Part shown: positions 7,949-16,065 of the stretch, in pieces | Layout of the letters: the number at the start of each line of letters is the position of its first letter | Position numbering within the stretch: the first letter of the stretch is position 1 | NCBI RefSeq assembly: GCF_008923185.1 | Contig: NZ_WBMT01000022.1 | Location: 150,124-214,123, forward strand | Direction of reading: 5' to 3' | DNA from: Actinomadura rudentiformis | GTDB taxonomy: Bacteria; Actinomycetota; Actinomycetes; Streptosporangiales; Streptosporangiaceae | DNA length: 64,000 bases | Made by a program: the position numbers and the translations under genes | Notes under the pieces: model-generated | Told to the model about the DNA's origin: nothing | The model's database searches: none | What the model saw: the letters and a program-made list of their open reading frames with translations, nothing else

Positions 7949-8860
7949 ATGCCACCGGACCTTGCCGCCGACGCCACCGGCGCCACCGACGAGCGGTTCA
8001 AGACCGTCCTCGACCGGTTGATCACCATGTCCCAGCGGGACTACTACGACCCCTACACGCTGTTCGACTGGCCCGAGTCGCTGCCCGAGGACGCCTGGTG
8101 GATGTCCCCGGAGCTGCTGACCCTGCACAACACCGAGTATGGGAAGACGCTGACGGAGAAGCAGCTGCGCGCCGTCAGCCGGTGGGAGAGCCTCAACTTC
8201 TACAGCCTGAACGTGCACGGCATCCGCGAGCTGCTCACCGAGATGATCGCGCGGATCCACACCGACGAGTTCGCCCTCCCGTCGGAGTACTTCCACCACG
8301 TCATCGGCGAAGAGAACGAGCACATGTGGTTCTTCGCCAAGTTCTGCCTGAACTACGGGCGCATCTACCCCAACCGGGCCATGGCCTTCGCGGGGCCCGG
8401 CATCCCGGAGGCCGACCACTTCCTGGTCTTCTCGCGGCTGCTGATCTTCGAGGAGATCGTGGACGTGTTCAACCAGAAGATGGGCGTGGACGACCGGCTC
8501 CATCCCACGATCCAGCAGGTCAACCAGGTTCACCACCAGGACGAGTCCCGGCACATCGCGTTCGGCCGGCAGGCCGTCGCGCTGCTGCACGCACGGCTCC
8601 GGGACACCCTCGGCCAGGGCGAACTGGCCGAGCTGGAGCGCTACCTCAAGCAGTACATGCGGTCTTCGGTCGACTCGATGGTCAGCCCCGCGGTCTACCG
8701 CGACGCCGGGCTGCCCGAGCCGTACCAGGTGCGCCGCGCGGTGCTCGCCGATCCCGCCCACGAGGACTACACCCGCACGGTCCTGCGGCGCTCGGTGAGC
8801 TTCATGGTGAACGAGAAGATCTTCTCCGACGACAGGATCCCACCGGCATGCCCGAACTGA
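7949..8860 (+). CDS. AurF/CmlI-type diiron oxygenase
   Basis: 303 residues. Diiron ligands typical of the p-aminobenzoate N-oxygenase family are present: a Glu in the RELLTEMI helix (E94), E122-NE-H125 in EENEHMWFF, Glu168/169 in FEEIVDVF, and H195-x3-E199-x2-H202 in HHQDESRH. Known members oxidise amines to hydroxylamines and nitro groups, or hydroxylate carrier-bound substrates. The gene overlaps carrier protein 2 by 13 nt and is followed by the amino acid ligase, so an aminoacyl-S-carrier substrate is plausible. GAGGAGCGGAG precedes the ATG. Confidence 0.87.
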   Translation: MPPDLAADATGATDERFKTVLDRLITMSQRDYYDPYTLFDWPESLPEDAWWMSPELLTLHNTEYGKTLTEKQLRAVSRWESLNFYSLNVHGIRELLTEMIARIHTDEFALPSEYFHHVIGEENEHMWFFAKFCLNYGRIYPNRAMAFAGPGIPEADHFLVFSRLLIFEEIVDVFNQKMGVDDRLHPTIQQVNQVHHQDESRHIAFGRQAVALLHARLRDTLGQGELAELERYLKQYMRSSVDSMVSPAVYRDAGLPEPYQVRRAVLADPAHEDYTRTVLRRSVSFMVNEKIFSDDRIPPACPN

Positions 8861-9129
8861 CCAACGAGCCGACCACCGCGACGAACACCGTCGGCATCGC
8901 CTTCATCGTCGACTACCTGCTGACCAAGCGTCCCGACCTGGACTCCATCGATCCGGACCTGGACCTGATCGAGAGCCGCGTGCTCGACTCCCTCGGCTTC
9001 GTGAACTTCCTGTACGCGCTGGAGGAGCACACCGGCCGGGAGATCAGCCTCGACCAGGTCAGCCCCGAAGACTTCCGCACCGTCAACCGGATCGCAGCGA
9101 GGTTCCTCCATGACGTCGCCAACGACTGA
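8848..9129 (+). CDS. Acyl/aminoacyl carrier protein 2
   Basis: 93 residues. The phosphopantetheine site is ESRVLDSLGFVNFL with Ser48. The start overlaps the end of the diiron oxygenase by 13 nt, and the stop lies 20 nt inside the next gene, so these three are translated in near-fixed stoichiometry. It is the natural acceptor for the amino acid activated by the adjacent synthetase-like ligase. Confidence 0.9.
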   Translation: MPELTNEPTTATNTVGIAFIVDYLLTKRPDLDSIDPDLDLIESRVLDSLGFVNFLYALEEHTGREISLDQVSPEDFRTVNRIAARFLHDVAND

Positions 9130-9994
9130 GGTCCGTTCACCTGGGGCGCGGACCGCCTGGGACACCGGGCTGAAGGTCCAGGACGGCCTGGCCACGCTGG
9201 GGCCGGACGCGCTGGCGCTGCGTTCGGCGCTGGACGCCCGCTTCGCGGCGTGGGGAGAGGCCGGGGGTGCGCGCGCCATGGCGTACCCGCCGCTCATGAC
9301 GGCCGTGGACCTCGCCAAGGTCGACTACTTCGCCAACTTCCCGCACCTCGGGATGCTGGCGGGCGGGCTGAGCCGCGAGGCCATCGAGGCGGGATATCCC
9401 GGCGAGGTGCCCGTGGACTCGGTGCCGGGCGGGCGGCTGGCGCCGGCGGCCCACGTACTGCCACCGGCCGCCTGCTACGGCGTCTACTTCGACCTGGCGG
9501 GCGAACGGCTGGACGGCGGGGCGCGGCGGGTCACGACGGTCGCGAACTGCTTCCGCCGTGAGGACCACTTCGACGGGCTCCGGCGGCTGCGCGGCTTCAC
9601 CATGCGGGAGATCGTGTGCGTGGGCGACCGCGACAGTGTGCTGGCCCACCTGGAGCACTTCAAGCAGAAGGTGCTCGACCATGTCGCCGCCCTCGGGTTG
9701 CCGCTGGAGGTCGAGGCGGCGACGGACCCGTTCTTCGACCCGAACGGCGCGCGCGCCCTGTCGCAGAAGCTCTTCCCGGTCAAGGAGGAGTTCGTCTACG
9801 GCGGATCCCTCGCGATCGCCTCGGTCAACTTCCACCGCAACTTCTTCGGCGAGCGCTGCGACATCGGCACCGGCGACGGCGAGCCCGCCTACACCGGCTG
9901 CGTCGCGTTCGGCCTCGAACGCTGGCTGAGCGCCCTCGGCGACCACTTCGGCGAAGACCCGGCCGCCCTGCTCCAAAGGATCACTGATGTCTGA
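9110..9994 (+). CDS. Class-II-synthetase-like amino acid:[carrier protein] ligase
   Basis: 294 residues; it contains a seryl-tRNA-synthetase-like catalytic core without a tRNA-binding domain. Motif 2 is NCFRREDHFDGLRRLRGF, motif 3 is CVAFGLERW. Likely zinc ligands are Cys147, Glu167 and Cys264, the Cys-Glu-Cys pattern described for bacterial amino acid:carrier protein ligases, which activate glycine or alanine and load a dedicated carrier protein. The amino acid used here cannot be read from sequence. Overlap with the preceding carrier gene supports that pairing; the stop overlaps the next gene as ATGTCTGA. Confidence 0.88.
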   Translation: MTSPTTEVRSPGARTAWDTGLKVQDGLATLGPDALALRSALDARFAAWGEAGGARAMAYPPLMTAVDLAKVDYFANFPHLGMLAGGLSREAIEAGYPGEVPVDSVPGGRLAPAAHVLPPAACYGVYFDLAGERLDGGARRVTTVANCFRREDHFDGLRRLRGFTMREIVCVGDRDSVLAHLEHFKQKVLDHVAALGLPLEVEAATDPFFDPNGARALSQKLFPVKEEFVYGGSLAIASVNFHRNFFGERCDIGTGDGEPAYTGCVAFGLERWLSALGDHFGEDPAALLQRITDV

Positions 9995-10793
9995 CAAGGG
10001 TTACGTCCTGTCCAACGCCGACGAGGGCGAACGCCGGCGCCTGGAGGCCATCGAGGCGGCGTACGACCCGCGCACGACCGCCCGGCTGAGCCGCCTCGGC
10101 GTGGTGCCGGGCGCGCGCGTGCTGCTGCTGGGAGCGGGCGGCGGGAGCGTCGCCCGCTGGGCGGCCGAGGAAGTGGGTGCCGACGGACGGGTCGTCGCCA
10201 CCGACGTCGACCCGCGGTTCCTGGAGCCGCTGGCCGACAAGTATCCGCAGCTCGACGTCGTACGGAACGACGCCGTCAACGAGGAACTCCCCGCCGGGCC
10301 GTACGACGTGGCCCACGCGCGGCTGCTGCTCGGCCACCTTCCCCAGCGCGAGCAGGTCCTGCGCAAGATGGTGGAGGGGCTCGTGCCCGGTGGCGCGGTG
10401 CTCGTCGAGGACTTCGACTGGGGCTCGTACGGCCCCGCGCTGCCGAACGAGGCGGCCGAGAAGGCCATCGGTGCGGTCTCCGATTTCCTGCGGGCCGTCG
10501 GGTTCGACACCGCGTTCGGACGGCGGCTGCCCACGCTCATGCGGAGCATCGGCCTGCGGGACGTGGACGCCGAGGGGATCGTGCTGTCGCTGCGCGGCGC
10601 GACGTTCCCGCTGGAGCCGATGTACCGGCAGACCTTCGACCGTCTGCTGCCGACCTTGATCGAGCAGGGCCACATGACGGCCGGGGAGGCCGAGGCCCTG
10701 CACGCCCGGTTCGACGACCCCGAGCACGACATGCTCACGCAGACCCTGATGTCGGTGTGGGGCCACCGCCCCTCTTCTGAGAACGACCACTGA
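9987..10793 (+). CDS. SAM-dependent methyltransferase
   Basis: 268 residues, class I Rossmann methyltransferase. The SAM loop is VLLLGAGGGSVARW, followed by the acidic VVATDVDPRF strand. GLVPGGAVLVEDFDWG marks the post-core strand. An O- or N-methylation of the pathway product is likely; N-methylation of an oxidised nitrogen or esterification of a carboxylate both fit. It overlaps the ligase gene by 8 nt. Confidence 0.85.
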   Translation: MSDKGYVLSNADEGERRRLEAIEAAYDPRTTARLSRLGVVPGARVLLLGAGGGSVARWAAEEVGADGRVVATDVDPRFLEPLADKYPQLDVVRNDAVNEELPAGPYDVAHARLLLGHLPQREQVLRKMVEGLVPGGAVLVEDFDWGSYGPALPNEAAEKAIGAVSDFLRAVGFDTAFGRRLPTLMRSIGLRDVDAEGIVLSLRGATFPLEPMYRQTFDRLLPTLIEQGHMTAGEAEALHARFDDPEHDMLTQTLMSVWGHRPSSENDH

Positions 10794-10806
10794 GCGAGGA
10801 GAACAG

Positions 10807-12198
10807 ATGCGCAGTTCCACGCGAGTTCTGGTGATCGGCGGTGGCCCGGCCGGATCGACGGCCGCCACACTGATCGCCCGTCAGGGCTTCGAGGTCACGC
10901 TGCTGGAGTCCGCCACGTTTCCCCGCTACCACATCGGCGAGTCGATCCTGCCGTCCGCGCTGCCGGTGCTGGACGTCCTCGGCGTCCGGCAGAAGGTCGA
11001 GGAGCACGGCTTCGTGCGCAAGGGCGGCGCCTACTTCGAGTGGGGCCCGGAGAACTGGGAGCTGAACTTCGACCACCTCCAGGGATCCGACTCCTACAGC
11101 TACCAGGTCGTCCGTTCGGAGTTCGACGAGCTGCTGCTCGACCATGCCCGAACCCAGGGCGTGGACGTGCACGAGGGCGTGTCCGTCCGGGAGATCGTCT
11201 TCGACGGGGAGCGGCCGATCGCCGCCCGCTGGGCACGGACGAAGGACCGCGACGAGAGCGGGACGATCTCGTTCGACTTCCTCGTCGACTGCTCCGGTCG
11301 CGCCGGTGTGATGGCGACCAAGTACCTGAAGAGCCGCCGCTACCACGAGGTCTTCAAGAACATCGCCACGTGGAGCTACTGGCGCGGGGTCAAGCCGCTC
11401 GACAAGGGCCCCGAGGGCGCCATCGCGGTCTGCTCGATCCCGGACGGCTGGTTCTGGGCCATCCCGCTGCACGACGGCACGTACAGCGTCGGGCTGGTCA
11501 GCAAGGCGAAGGCGTTCGCCGCGAAGCGCGAGGAACTCGGCGGGTTGCAGGGCGTGTACGACGACGGGATCGCCCGCTGCCCGCGGATCAAGGACATGCT
11601 CGAGAACGCCGAGCAGGTTGCGGAGATGAAGGCCGAGCAGGACTACTCGTACGTGTCGGAGACGTTCTCCGGGCCGGGCTACGTGATGGCGGGCGACGCG
11701 GCCTGCTTCCTGGACCCGCTGCTCTCCACGGGCGTGCACCTCGCCACGTTCAGCGGAATGCTCGCCGGGGCCAGCGTCGGCAGCATCCTGCGTGAGGAGT
11801 TCACGGAGAAAGAGGCGCTGTCGTTCTACTCGCAGGCCTATCGACAGGCCTACGAGCGCCTGCTCATCCTGGTGTCGTTCTTCTACCGCAGCTTCAGCCG
11901 CGAGTCCCAGTTCTTCGAGGCCGACAAGCTCACCCGACGGGAACGCCACATGCTCAACCTGTACGAGTCCTTCCTGTACGTGGTGTCGGGCGTGGAGGAC
12001 CTGGAGGACGCCAAGGACAGCGCGCTGGACGCCGTGGCGGCACGGCTGCAGGAATCCGGCCAGCTCTTCGCCGGCGAGAACGAGGCGATGGCCGCCATGC
12101 CGACCTCCGAACAGAACGCCGTGGGCGGGGTCTACCTCACCTTCGAGCCGCAGCTCGGCCTGCGTCGCCGCAGCGCGGCCGAGGAACTGGTGAGCTGA
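10807..12198 (+). CDS. Flavin-dependent halogenase
   Basis: 463 residues. FAD-binding GGGPAGS lies at 11-17; RYHIGESILPS and the halogenase-type FVRKGGAYFEWG follow, with Lys72 as the candidate hypohalite-relaying lysine. The diagnostic W-x-W-x-I-P motif is intact (W215, W217, I219, P220), and GYVMAGDAACFLDPLLSTGVH is the second flavin-binding motif. Family members chlorinate or brominate electron-rich carbons, often on carrier-bound substrates. Some relatives with these motifs have lost halogenase activity and work as monooxygenases, so halogenation is likely but unproven. AGGAGA precedes the ATG. It needs reduced FAD from a separate reductase, none obvious in the cluster. Confidence 0.85.
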   Translation: MRSSTRVLVIGGGPAGSTAATLIARQGFEVTLLESATFPRYHIGESILPSALPVLDVLGVRQKVEEHGFVRKGGAYFEWGPENWELNFDHLQGSDSYSYQVVRSEFDELLLDHARTQGVDVHEGVSVREIVFDGERPIAARWARTKDRDESGTISFDFLVDCSGRAGVMATKYLKSRRYHEVFKNIATWSYWRGVKPLDKGPEGAIAVCSIPDGWFWAIPLHDGTYSVGLVSKAKAFAAKREELGGLQGVYDDGIARCPRIKDMLENAEQVAEMKAEQDYSYVSETFSGPGYVMAGDAACFLDPLLSTGVHLATFSGMLAGASVGSILREEFTEKEALSFYSQAYRQAYERLLILVSFFYRSFSRESQFFEADKLTRRERHMLNLYESFLYVVSGVEDLEDAKDSALDAVAARLQESGQLFAGENEAMAAMPTSEQNAVGGVYLTFEPQLGLRRRSAAEELVS

Positions 12199-12202
12199 TC
12201 CG

Positions 12203-12475
12203 ATGACCTACGTGATCGCCCAGCCGTGCGTGGGGGTGAAGGACGGTTCGTGCGTGCAGGTGTGCCCGGTCGACTGCATCCATCCGGCACCTGGGGAGCC
12301 GGGCTTCGACGAGAGCCCGCAGCTCTACATCGACCCGCTGGAATGCATCGACTGCCACTCGTGCGCGCAGGCGTGCCCCGTGGACGCGGCGCTGCCCGAA
12401 GAGGACCTGCCCCCCGAGTGGATGTCGTCCTTGGAGGTCAACGCCGCCTTCTTCACCGAGAAAGGACCACTATGA
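12203..12475 (+). CDS. Ferredoxin (FdxA-like, 7Fe/8Fe type)
   Basis: 90 residues. Two cysteine clusters: C-x7-C-x3-C-P near the start and C-x2-C-x2-C-x3-C-P (CIDCHSCAQACP) in the middle, as in the 3Fe-4S/4Fe-4S FdxA family. The C-terminal ~25 residues form an extension. Within this operon it is the probable electron donor for one or both diiron enzymes. Four nt after the halogenase gene; its stop overlaps the next ATG. Confidence 0.92.
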   Translation: MTYVIAQPCVGVKDGSCVQVCPVDCIHPAPGEPGFDESPQLYIDPLECIDCHSCAQACPVDAALPEEDLPPEWMSSLEVNAAFFTEKGPL

Positions 12476-13170
12476 CCAACCCCGAGAGCGTCGTTCCCGC
12501 CGCTGGTGACTACTCCAAGGAGGAGGCGGACGAGTACCACCTCACGCCCGCCGAGGCCGACCGTCTCCTCGCGAACGCGAAATGGCGCAGGTTCGCCGTG
12601 ATGGGGGACAGCCTGGCGGAGGGCCTGGGTGAGGAGTCGCCCGGCTACCGTTCGGTGACGTGGAGCGACCGCACCCGCGACGCCCTGATCCGGCGGATGC
12701 CGGACCTGGCGTTCCTCAACGTCGGGTTGCGCGACCTGATCGCCTCGGAGGTGCGGGAGCAGCAGCTCGCCAGGGTGCTGGAGTTCGAGCCGGACCTGGT
12801 GGCCCTGGTGGCCGGCGGCAACGACCTGTTCCGCAAGGACTTCGACCCCGCCGACGTCGAGGCGGAGCTCGACCAGATCGTCGGCCCGCTGCGGGCCGCG
12901 GGCGCCGACGTCGTCATGTTCGCGCTGATGAACATCTCCGCCGCGATCCCCGAGGTGGCGGCGCTGAAGCCCAACATGGAGCTTCTGAACGCACGAATCC
13001 GGGCGGTCGCCGCCCGGCACGGCGCGCTCCTGGTGGACATGTGGAACCACCCGGGGTGCGCGTCCAGGGACATGTTCAGTTCCGACCTGATGCACTCCTC
13101 GATGCGCGGCCACGCACTGCTGGGGGCGGAGACCATCCGCCGGCTGGGCGTGTACCTGGCGTCCGGGTGA
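12472..13170 (+). CDS. SGNH/GDSL-family hydrolase
   Basis: 232 residues. Block I with the nucleophile is FAVMGDSLAEG, block III is GGND, and the C-terminal DLMHSSMRGH supplies Asp and His. Family members are esterases, lipases or acyltransferases. Placed at the end of the operon it may release or trim the product, or transfer an acyl group. No signal peptide is visible, so it should be cytoplasmic. ATGA-coupled to the ferredoxin. Confidence 0.87.
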   Translation: MTNPESVVPAAGDYSKEEADEYHLTPAEADRLLANAKWRRFAVMGDSLAEGLGEESPGYRSVTWSDRTRDALIRRMPDLAFLNVGLRDLIASEVREQQLARVLEFEPDLVALVAGGNDLFRKDFDPADVEAELDQIVGPLRAAGADVVMFALMNISAAIPEVAALKPNMELLNARIRAVAARHGALLVDMWNHPGCASRDMFSSDLMHSSMRGHALLGAETIRRLGVYLASG

Positions 13171-13186
13171 AGGAGGCGATCGACAG

Positions 13187-13888
13187 ATGGTGAGCACGAA
13201 CAGCAGCGGAGCCGCGCCCTCGGTGGTCAGCGGCAACTGGCAGACCAACAAGCGGCTCGCCACGGTGTGGGACCGCGGCGTCAAGAGCCGCCCGGTCGCC
13301 ATGGTCTACGGCGCCGTGGTCTTCGCCACCGACAACCGCAAGATGTACCGGCACATGGCGTCGGCCGTCGCGCTGCCGGAGGGGACGTCCGTGCTGGACA
13401 TCCCCTCGGGCGGCGGCGTGGTCTTCCTCGGCCTGCGGCCCGGGAAGCCGCTGCGGTACGTGGCGGCCGACATCTCGGACCTGATGCTCGACCGGGCGAG
13501 AGCCGAGGCGGACCGGCGGGGGCTGGACTTTGTCGAATTCGAGAAGGCCGACGCCACGGAACTCCCGTTCAAGGACGAGGAGTTCGACGTCGTGGTCTCC
13601 TACAGTGGCCTCCACTGCGTCCCCGACCCGGAGGCGGCCGTCCGGGAGTGGTCGCGGGTGCTCAAGCCGGGCGGTGCCGTGAAGGGGAGCGTGGTGGTGC
13701 GCGGCGCCTCGTTCCTCCCCGACCGCTTCATCAACCTGTGGGTGAAGCTGCGGATCCTGGACGTGGTGACGCCGGTGGAGGAGGTGCGCCGCTGGTTCCG
13801 TGACGCGGGCCTGCGGGTCGTGCGTACCGAGACCTCGGGCGCCGTCCTCTATTTCGAACTGGAAAAGCCCAAGGACCGAAAAGCCTAA
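13187..13888 (+). CDS. SAM-dependent methyltransferase (second)
   Basis: 233 residues, class I methyltransferase of the UbiE/Methyltransf_11 type: VLDIPSGGGVVF (SAM loop), VAADISDLML, and EFDVVVSYSGLHCVPD with RVLKPGGAV. AAGGAGG lies about nine bases before the ATG. Last gene of the cluster; an 18-bp-stem terminator follows. Its target is unknown and probably differs from that of the methyltransferase at 9987. Confidence 0.87.
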   Translation: MVSTNSSGAAPSVVSGNWQTNKRLATVWDRGVKSRPVAMVYGAVVFATDNRKMYRHMASAVALPEGTSVLDIPSGGGVVFLGLRPGKPLRYVAADISDLMLDRARAEADRRGLDFVEFEKADATELPFKDEEFDVVVSYSGLHCVPDPEAAVREWSRVLKPGGAVKGSVVVRGASFLPDRFINLWVKLRILDVVTPVEEVRRWFRDAGLRVVRTETSGAVLYFELEKPKDRKA

Positions 13889-13948
13889 GGGCAGCCAAGC
13901 CTTCCGGATCTGAGGAATGCCCGTCGGGCCGGGCGTTCTTCGGGGGAT

Positions 13949-14004
13949 GTGACGTGTCCCGGGGATACCGCTGGAAGAACGAAAGAATCCCCGGGACACG
14001 TCAC
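13949..14004. terminator. Bidirectional terminator hairpin
   Basis: A perfect 18-bp inverted repeat (13949-13966 and 13987-14004) with a 20-base loop lies between the convergent methyltransferase and thiolase genes. It lacks a T tract, as is common for actinomycete terminators. It marks the right boundary of the cluster. Confidence 0.8.
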
Positions 14005-14009
14005 GGGCC

Positions 14010-15158
14010 TTAGACGATCCGTTCGATGATGGTCGCGTTGGCCTGACCGCCGCCCTCGCACATGGTCTGGAGGCCGTAGCGGCCGCCGGTGCGCTCCAGC
14101 TCGTACAGCATCTTGGTCATCAGCACGGCGCCGGTGGCGCCGAGGGGATGGCCGAGGGCGATGGCGCCGCCGTTGGGGTTGGTCTTCTCCAGCGAGGCGC
14201 CGGTTTCCTTGGCCCAGGCGAGGGGGACGGGGGCGAACGCCTCGTTCACCTCGAAGACATCGATGTCGTCGATCGTGAGCCCGCCCTTGAGGAGGGCCTG
14301 GGCGGTGGCCGGGATCGGGCCCGTCAGCATGTACACGGGGTCGCTGCCTGACACGGCGAGCGCGTGCACCCGGGCGCGCGGGATGAGGTTGTGGCGCTCG
14401 ATCGCGTCGGCCGAGGCGATGAGGACCGCGGCGGCGCCGACCGAGATGGGGGAGGAGACGGCCGCGGTCATCCGGCCTCCCTCGCGGAGGAGCTTCAGCG
14501 AGGCCATGCGCTCCAGCGTGGTGTCGCGGCGCGGGACCTCGTCCTGCTTGACGCCCGCATACGGGGTGATCTGGTCGTCGAACCGGCCCTCGTCGATCGC
14601 CACGACCGCCCGCCGGTGGCTCTCGACCGAGAACTCCTCCAGCTCGATCCGGCTGAAGCCCCACTTCTCGGCGATCAGCTCGGCGCCGCGGAACTGTGAG
14701 ATCTCCTGGTCGCCGTACCGCTCGGCCCAGCCCTCACCCGAGATGTAGGGCATGCCCTTCTCCAGGCCGAGCGTCACGTTCGAGCCCATCGGGACCATCG
14801 CCATGTTCTCGACGCCGCCTGCGACGATCAGGTCCTGGGTGCCGGAGAGCACGGCTTGGGCGGCGAAGTGCACGGCCTGCTGCGAGGATCCGCACTGCCG
14901 GTCGATGGTCGTGCCGGGCACGTGTTCGGGCAGGCCCGCCGACAGCCAGGCGGTGCGCGCGATGTTCAGCGACTGCGGGCCGACCTGGCCCACGCAGCCG
15001 AGGATCACGTCCTCCACCGCCGCCGCGTCGACCTCCGTGCGGTCGAGGAGCTCCTTGAGCACGTGCCCGGCCATGTCGGCGGGGTGCGTGCCGGCGAGCC
15101 CGCCCTTCCTGGTCCCCACCGGGGTGCGGACCGCGCCGACGAGGTAGGCCTCCGCCAT
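14010..15158 (-). CDS. Thiolase family acetyl-CoA acyltransferase
   Basis: 382 residues. The nucleophilic cysteine is in DRQCGSSQQAVH, the His in GGAIALGHPLGATG and the second Cys in CEGGGQANA. This is the full degradative/biosynthetic thiolase triad, so the enzyme should interconvert 3-ketoacyl-CoA and acyl-CoA plus acetyl-CoA. GAGGGAGGG precedes the ATG. It is divergent from the MOSC/TetR pair and may share its control region. Role in the cluster is not implied by position, because the terminator separates them. Confidence 0.92.
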   Translation of the reverse strand: MAEAYLVGAVRTPVGTRKGGLAGTHPADMAGHVLKELLDRTEVDAAAVEDVILGCVGQVGPQSLNIARTAWLSAGLPEHVPGTTIDRQCGSSQQAVHFAAQAVLSGTQDLIVAGGVENMAMVPMGSNVTLGLEKGMPYISGEGWAERYGDQEISQFRGAELIAEKWGFSRIELEEFSVESHRRAVVAIDEGRFDDQITPYAGVKQDEVPRRDTTLERMASLKLLREGGRMTAAVSSPISVGAAAVLIASADAIERHNLIPRARVHALAVSGSDPVYMLTGPIPATAQALLKGGLTIDDIDVFEVNEAFAPVPLAWAKETGASLEKTNPNGGAIALGHPLGATGAVLMTKMLYELERTGGRYGLQTMCEGGGQANATIIERIV

Positions 15159-15307
15159 GTCGTCCCTCCCTCTTCGTTTGTGACGGTGTTCGTTTTGGGG
15201 CGGCTCGGCACGTTCGTCCGAACCGGATTCGAGGGCGACGGTAGCCGCGTGCCGAGCGGTGCGAACAGGGCCGCCGCCGGGTGATGATTGTCACAGTAGT
15301 AGACCGA

Positions 15308-15379
15308 ACGATCGTACTAATAAACGTCTGCATCGGGGAAGTACATGCGTTGACTTTATAGAACGACCGTGCGTACAGT
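15308..15379 (+). promoter_or_regulatory. Promoter (leaderless) and possible TetR operator
   Basis: TTGACT (15350-15355) and TACAGT (15374-15379) are separated by 18 bp and give a predicted start at about 15386-15388, on the GTG start of the MOSC gene, so the mRNA is probably leaderless. An ACGATCGT palindrome (15308-15315) inside GAACGATCGTAC upstream is a candidate site for the TetR protein encoded downstream. Confidence 0.6.
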
Positions 15380-15387
15380 TTGGCGCT

Positions 15388-16065
15388 GTGGATGACGTGT
15401 GCACCGAGCTGACGCTGGGCGGCCTCTTCGTGGGGCGACCGGCGCCGCTCGTCGACGGGGAACGGGAAGTGCTCAGTGCGATCCGCAAGGAGCGGGTGGC
15501 CGCCGGGGAGGTCGAGCTGTCGGCGACGCAGCTGGCCGGCGACCGGCAGGCCGACATGGTGTCGCACGGCGGGCCCGACAAGGCGGTCTACATGTACCCC
15601 GCCGCGCACTACCCGTTCTGGCGATCGCTGGGGTACGAGCTGGAGCCGGGCGGCGTGGGAGAGAACGCGTCGGTCACCGGCCCGGACGAGAGCGAGGTCC
15701 GCATCGGGGACGTCTGGGAGTGGGGCGGGGCCCTGGTGCAGGTCTCCCAGCCCAGGAGCCCGTGCTTCAAGTTCGGGATGCGGCTCGGGCGCAAGCAGGC
15801 GGTCGCGCAGATGATCGAGAGCGCCCGGTCCGGGTGGTACCTGCGGGTGCTGCGCACCGGCCCGGTGCCCACCGGCGGCGGACTGCGGCTGGTCGAGCGC
15901 GACGCCACCGCCCCGACCGTGCGCGAGCTCTTCACCGGTTCGTTCGCGCGCGGCGCCGACAACGACCCCGCACGGCTGCGGGAGATGATCGGCACGCCGG
16001 CGCTGGCGGGGCAATGGCGGTACGCCATCGAAGGCAAGCTGGCCCGGCTGGAGGCACGCCGATGA
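15388..16065 (+). CDS. MOSC-domain (YiiM-like) protein
   Basis: 225 residues. The MOSC signature is present: HGGPDKAVYMYP, PGGVGENASVTG, VRIGDVWEWGGALVQVSQPRSPCFKFG with the conserved Cys expected to bind molybdenum-cofactor sulfur. YiiM-type proteins take part in reduction of N-hydroxylated compounds (6-N-hydroxylaminopurine resistance). This is notable beside a cluster with an N-oxygenase, though a link is speculative. The promoter position favours GTG 15388. ATGA overlap with the TetR gene. Confidence 0.85.
   Translation: MDDVCTELTLGGLFVGRPAPLVDGEREVLSAIRKERVAAGEVELSATQLAGDRQADMVSHGGPDKAVYMYPAAHYPFWRSLGYELEPGGVGENASVTGPDESEVRIGDVWEWGGALVQVSQPRSPCFKFGMRLGRKQAVAQMIESARSGWYLRVLRTGPVPTGGGLRLVERDATAPTVRELFTGSFARGADNDPARLREMIGTPALAGQWRYAIEGKLARLEARR

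Noticed and set aside
13949..14004. 18-bp inverted repeat as an attachment site or transposon end
   Set aside because: Its place between convergent stop codons, absence of a transposase and lack of target duplication make a terminator the better reading.
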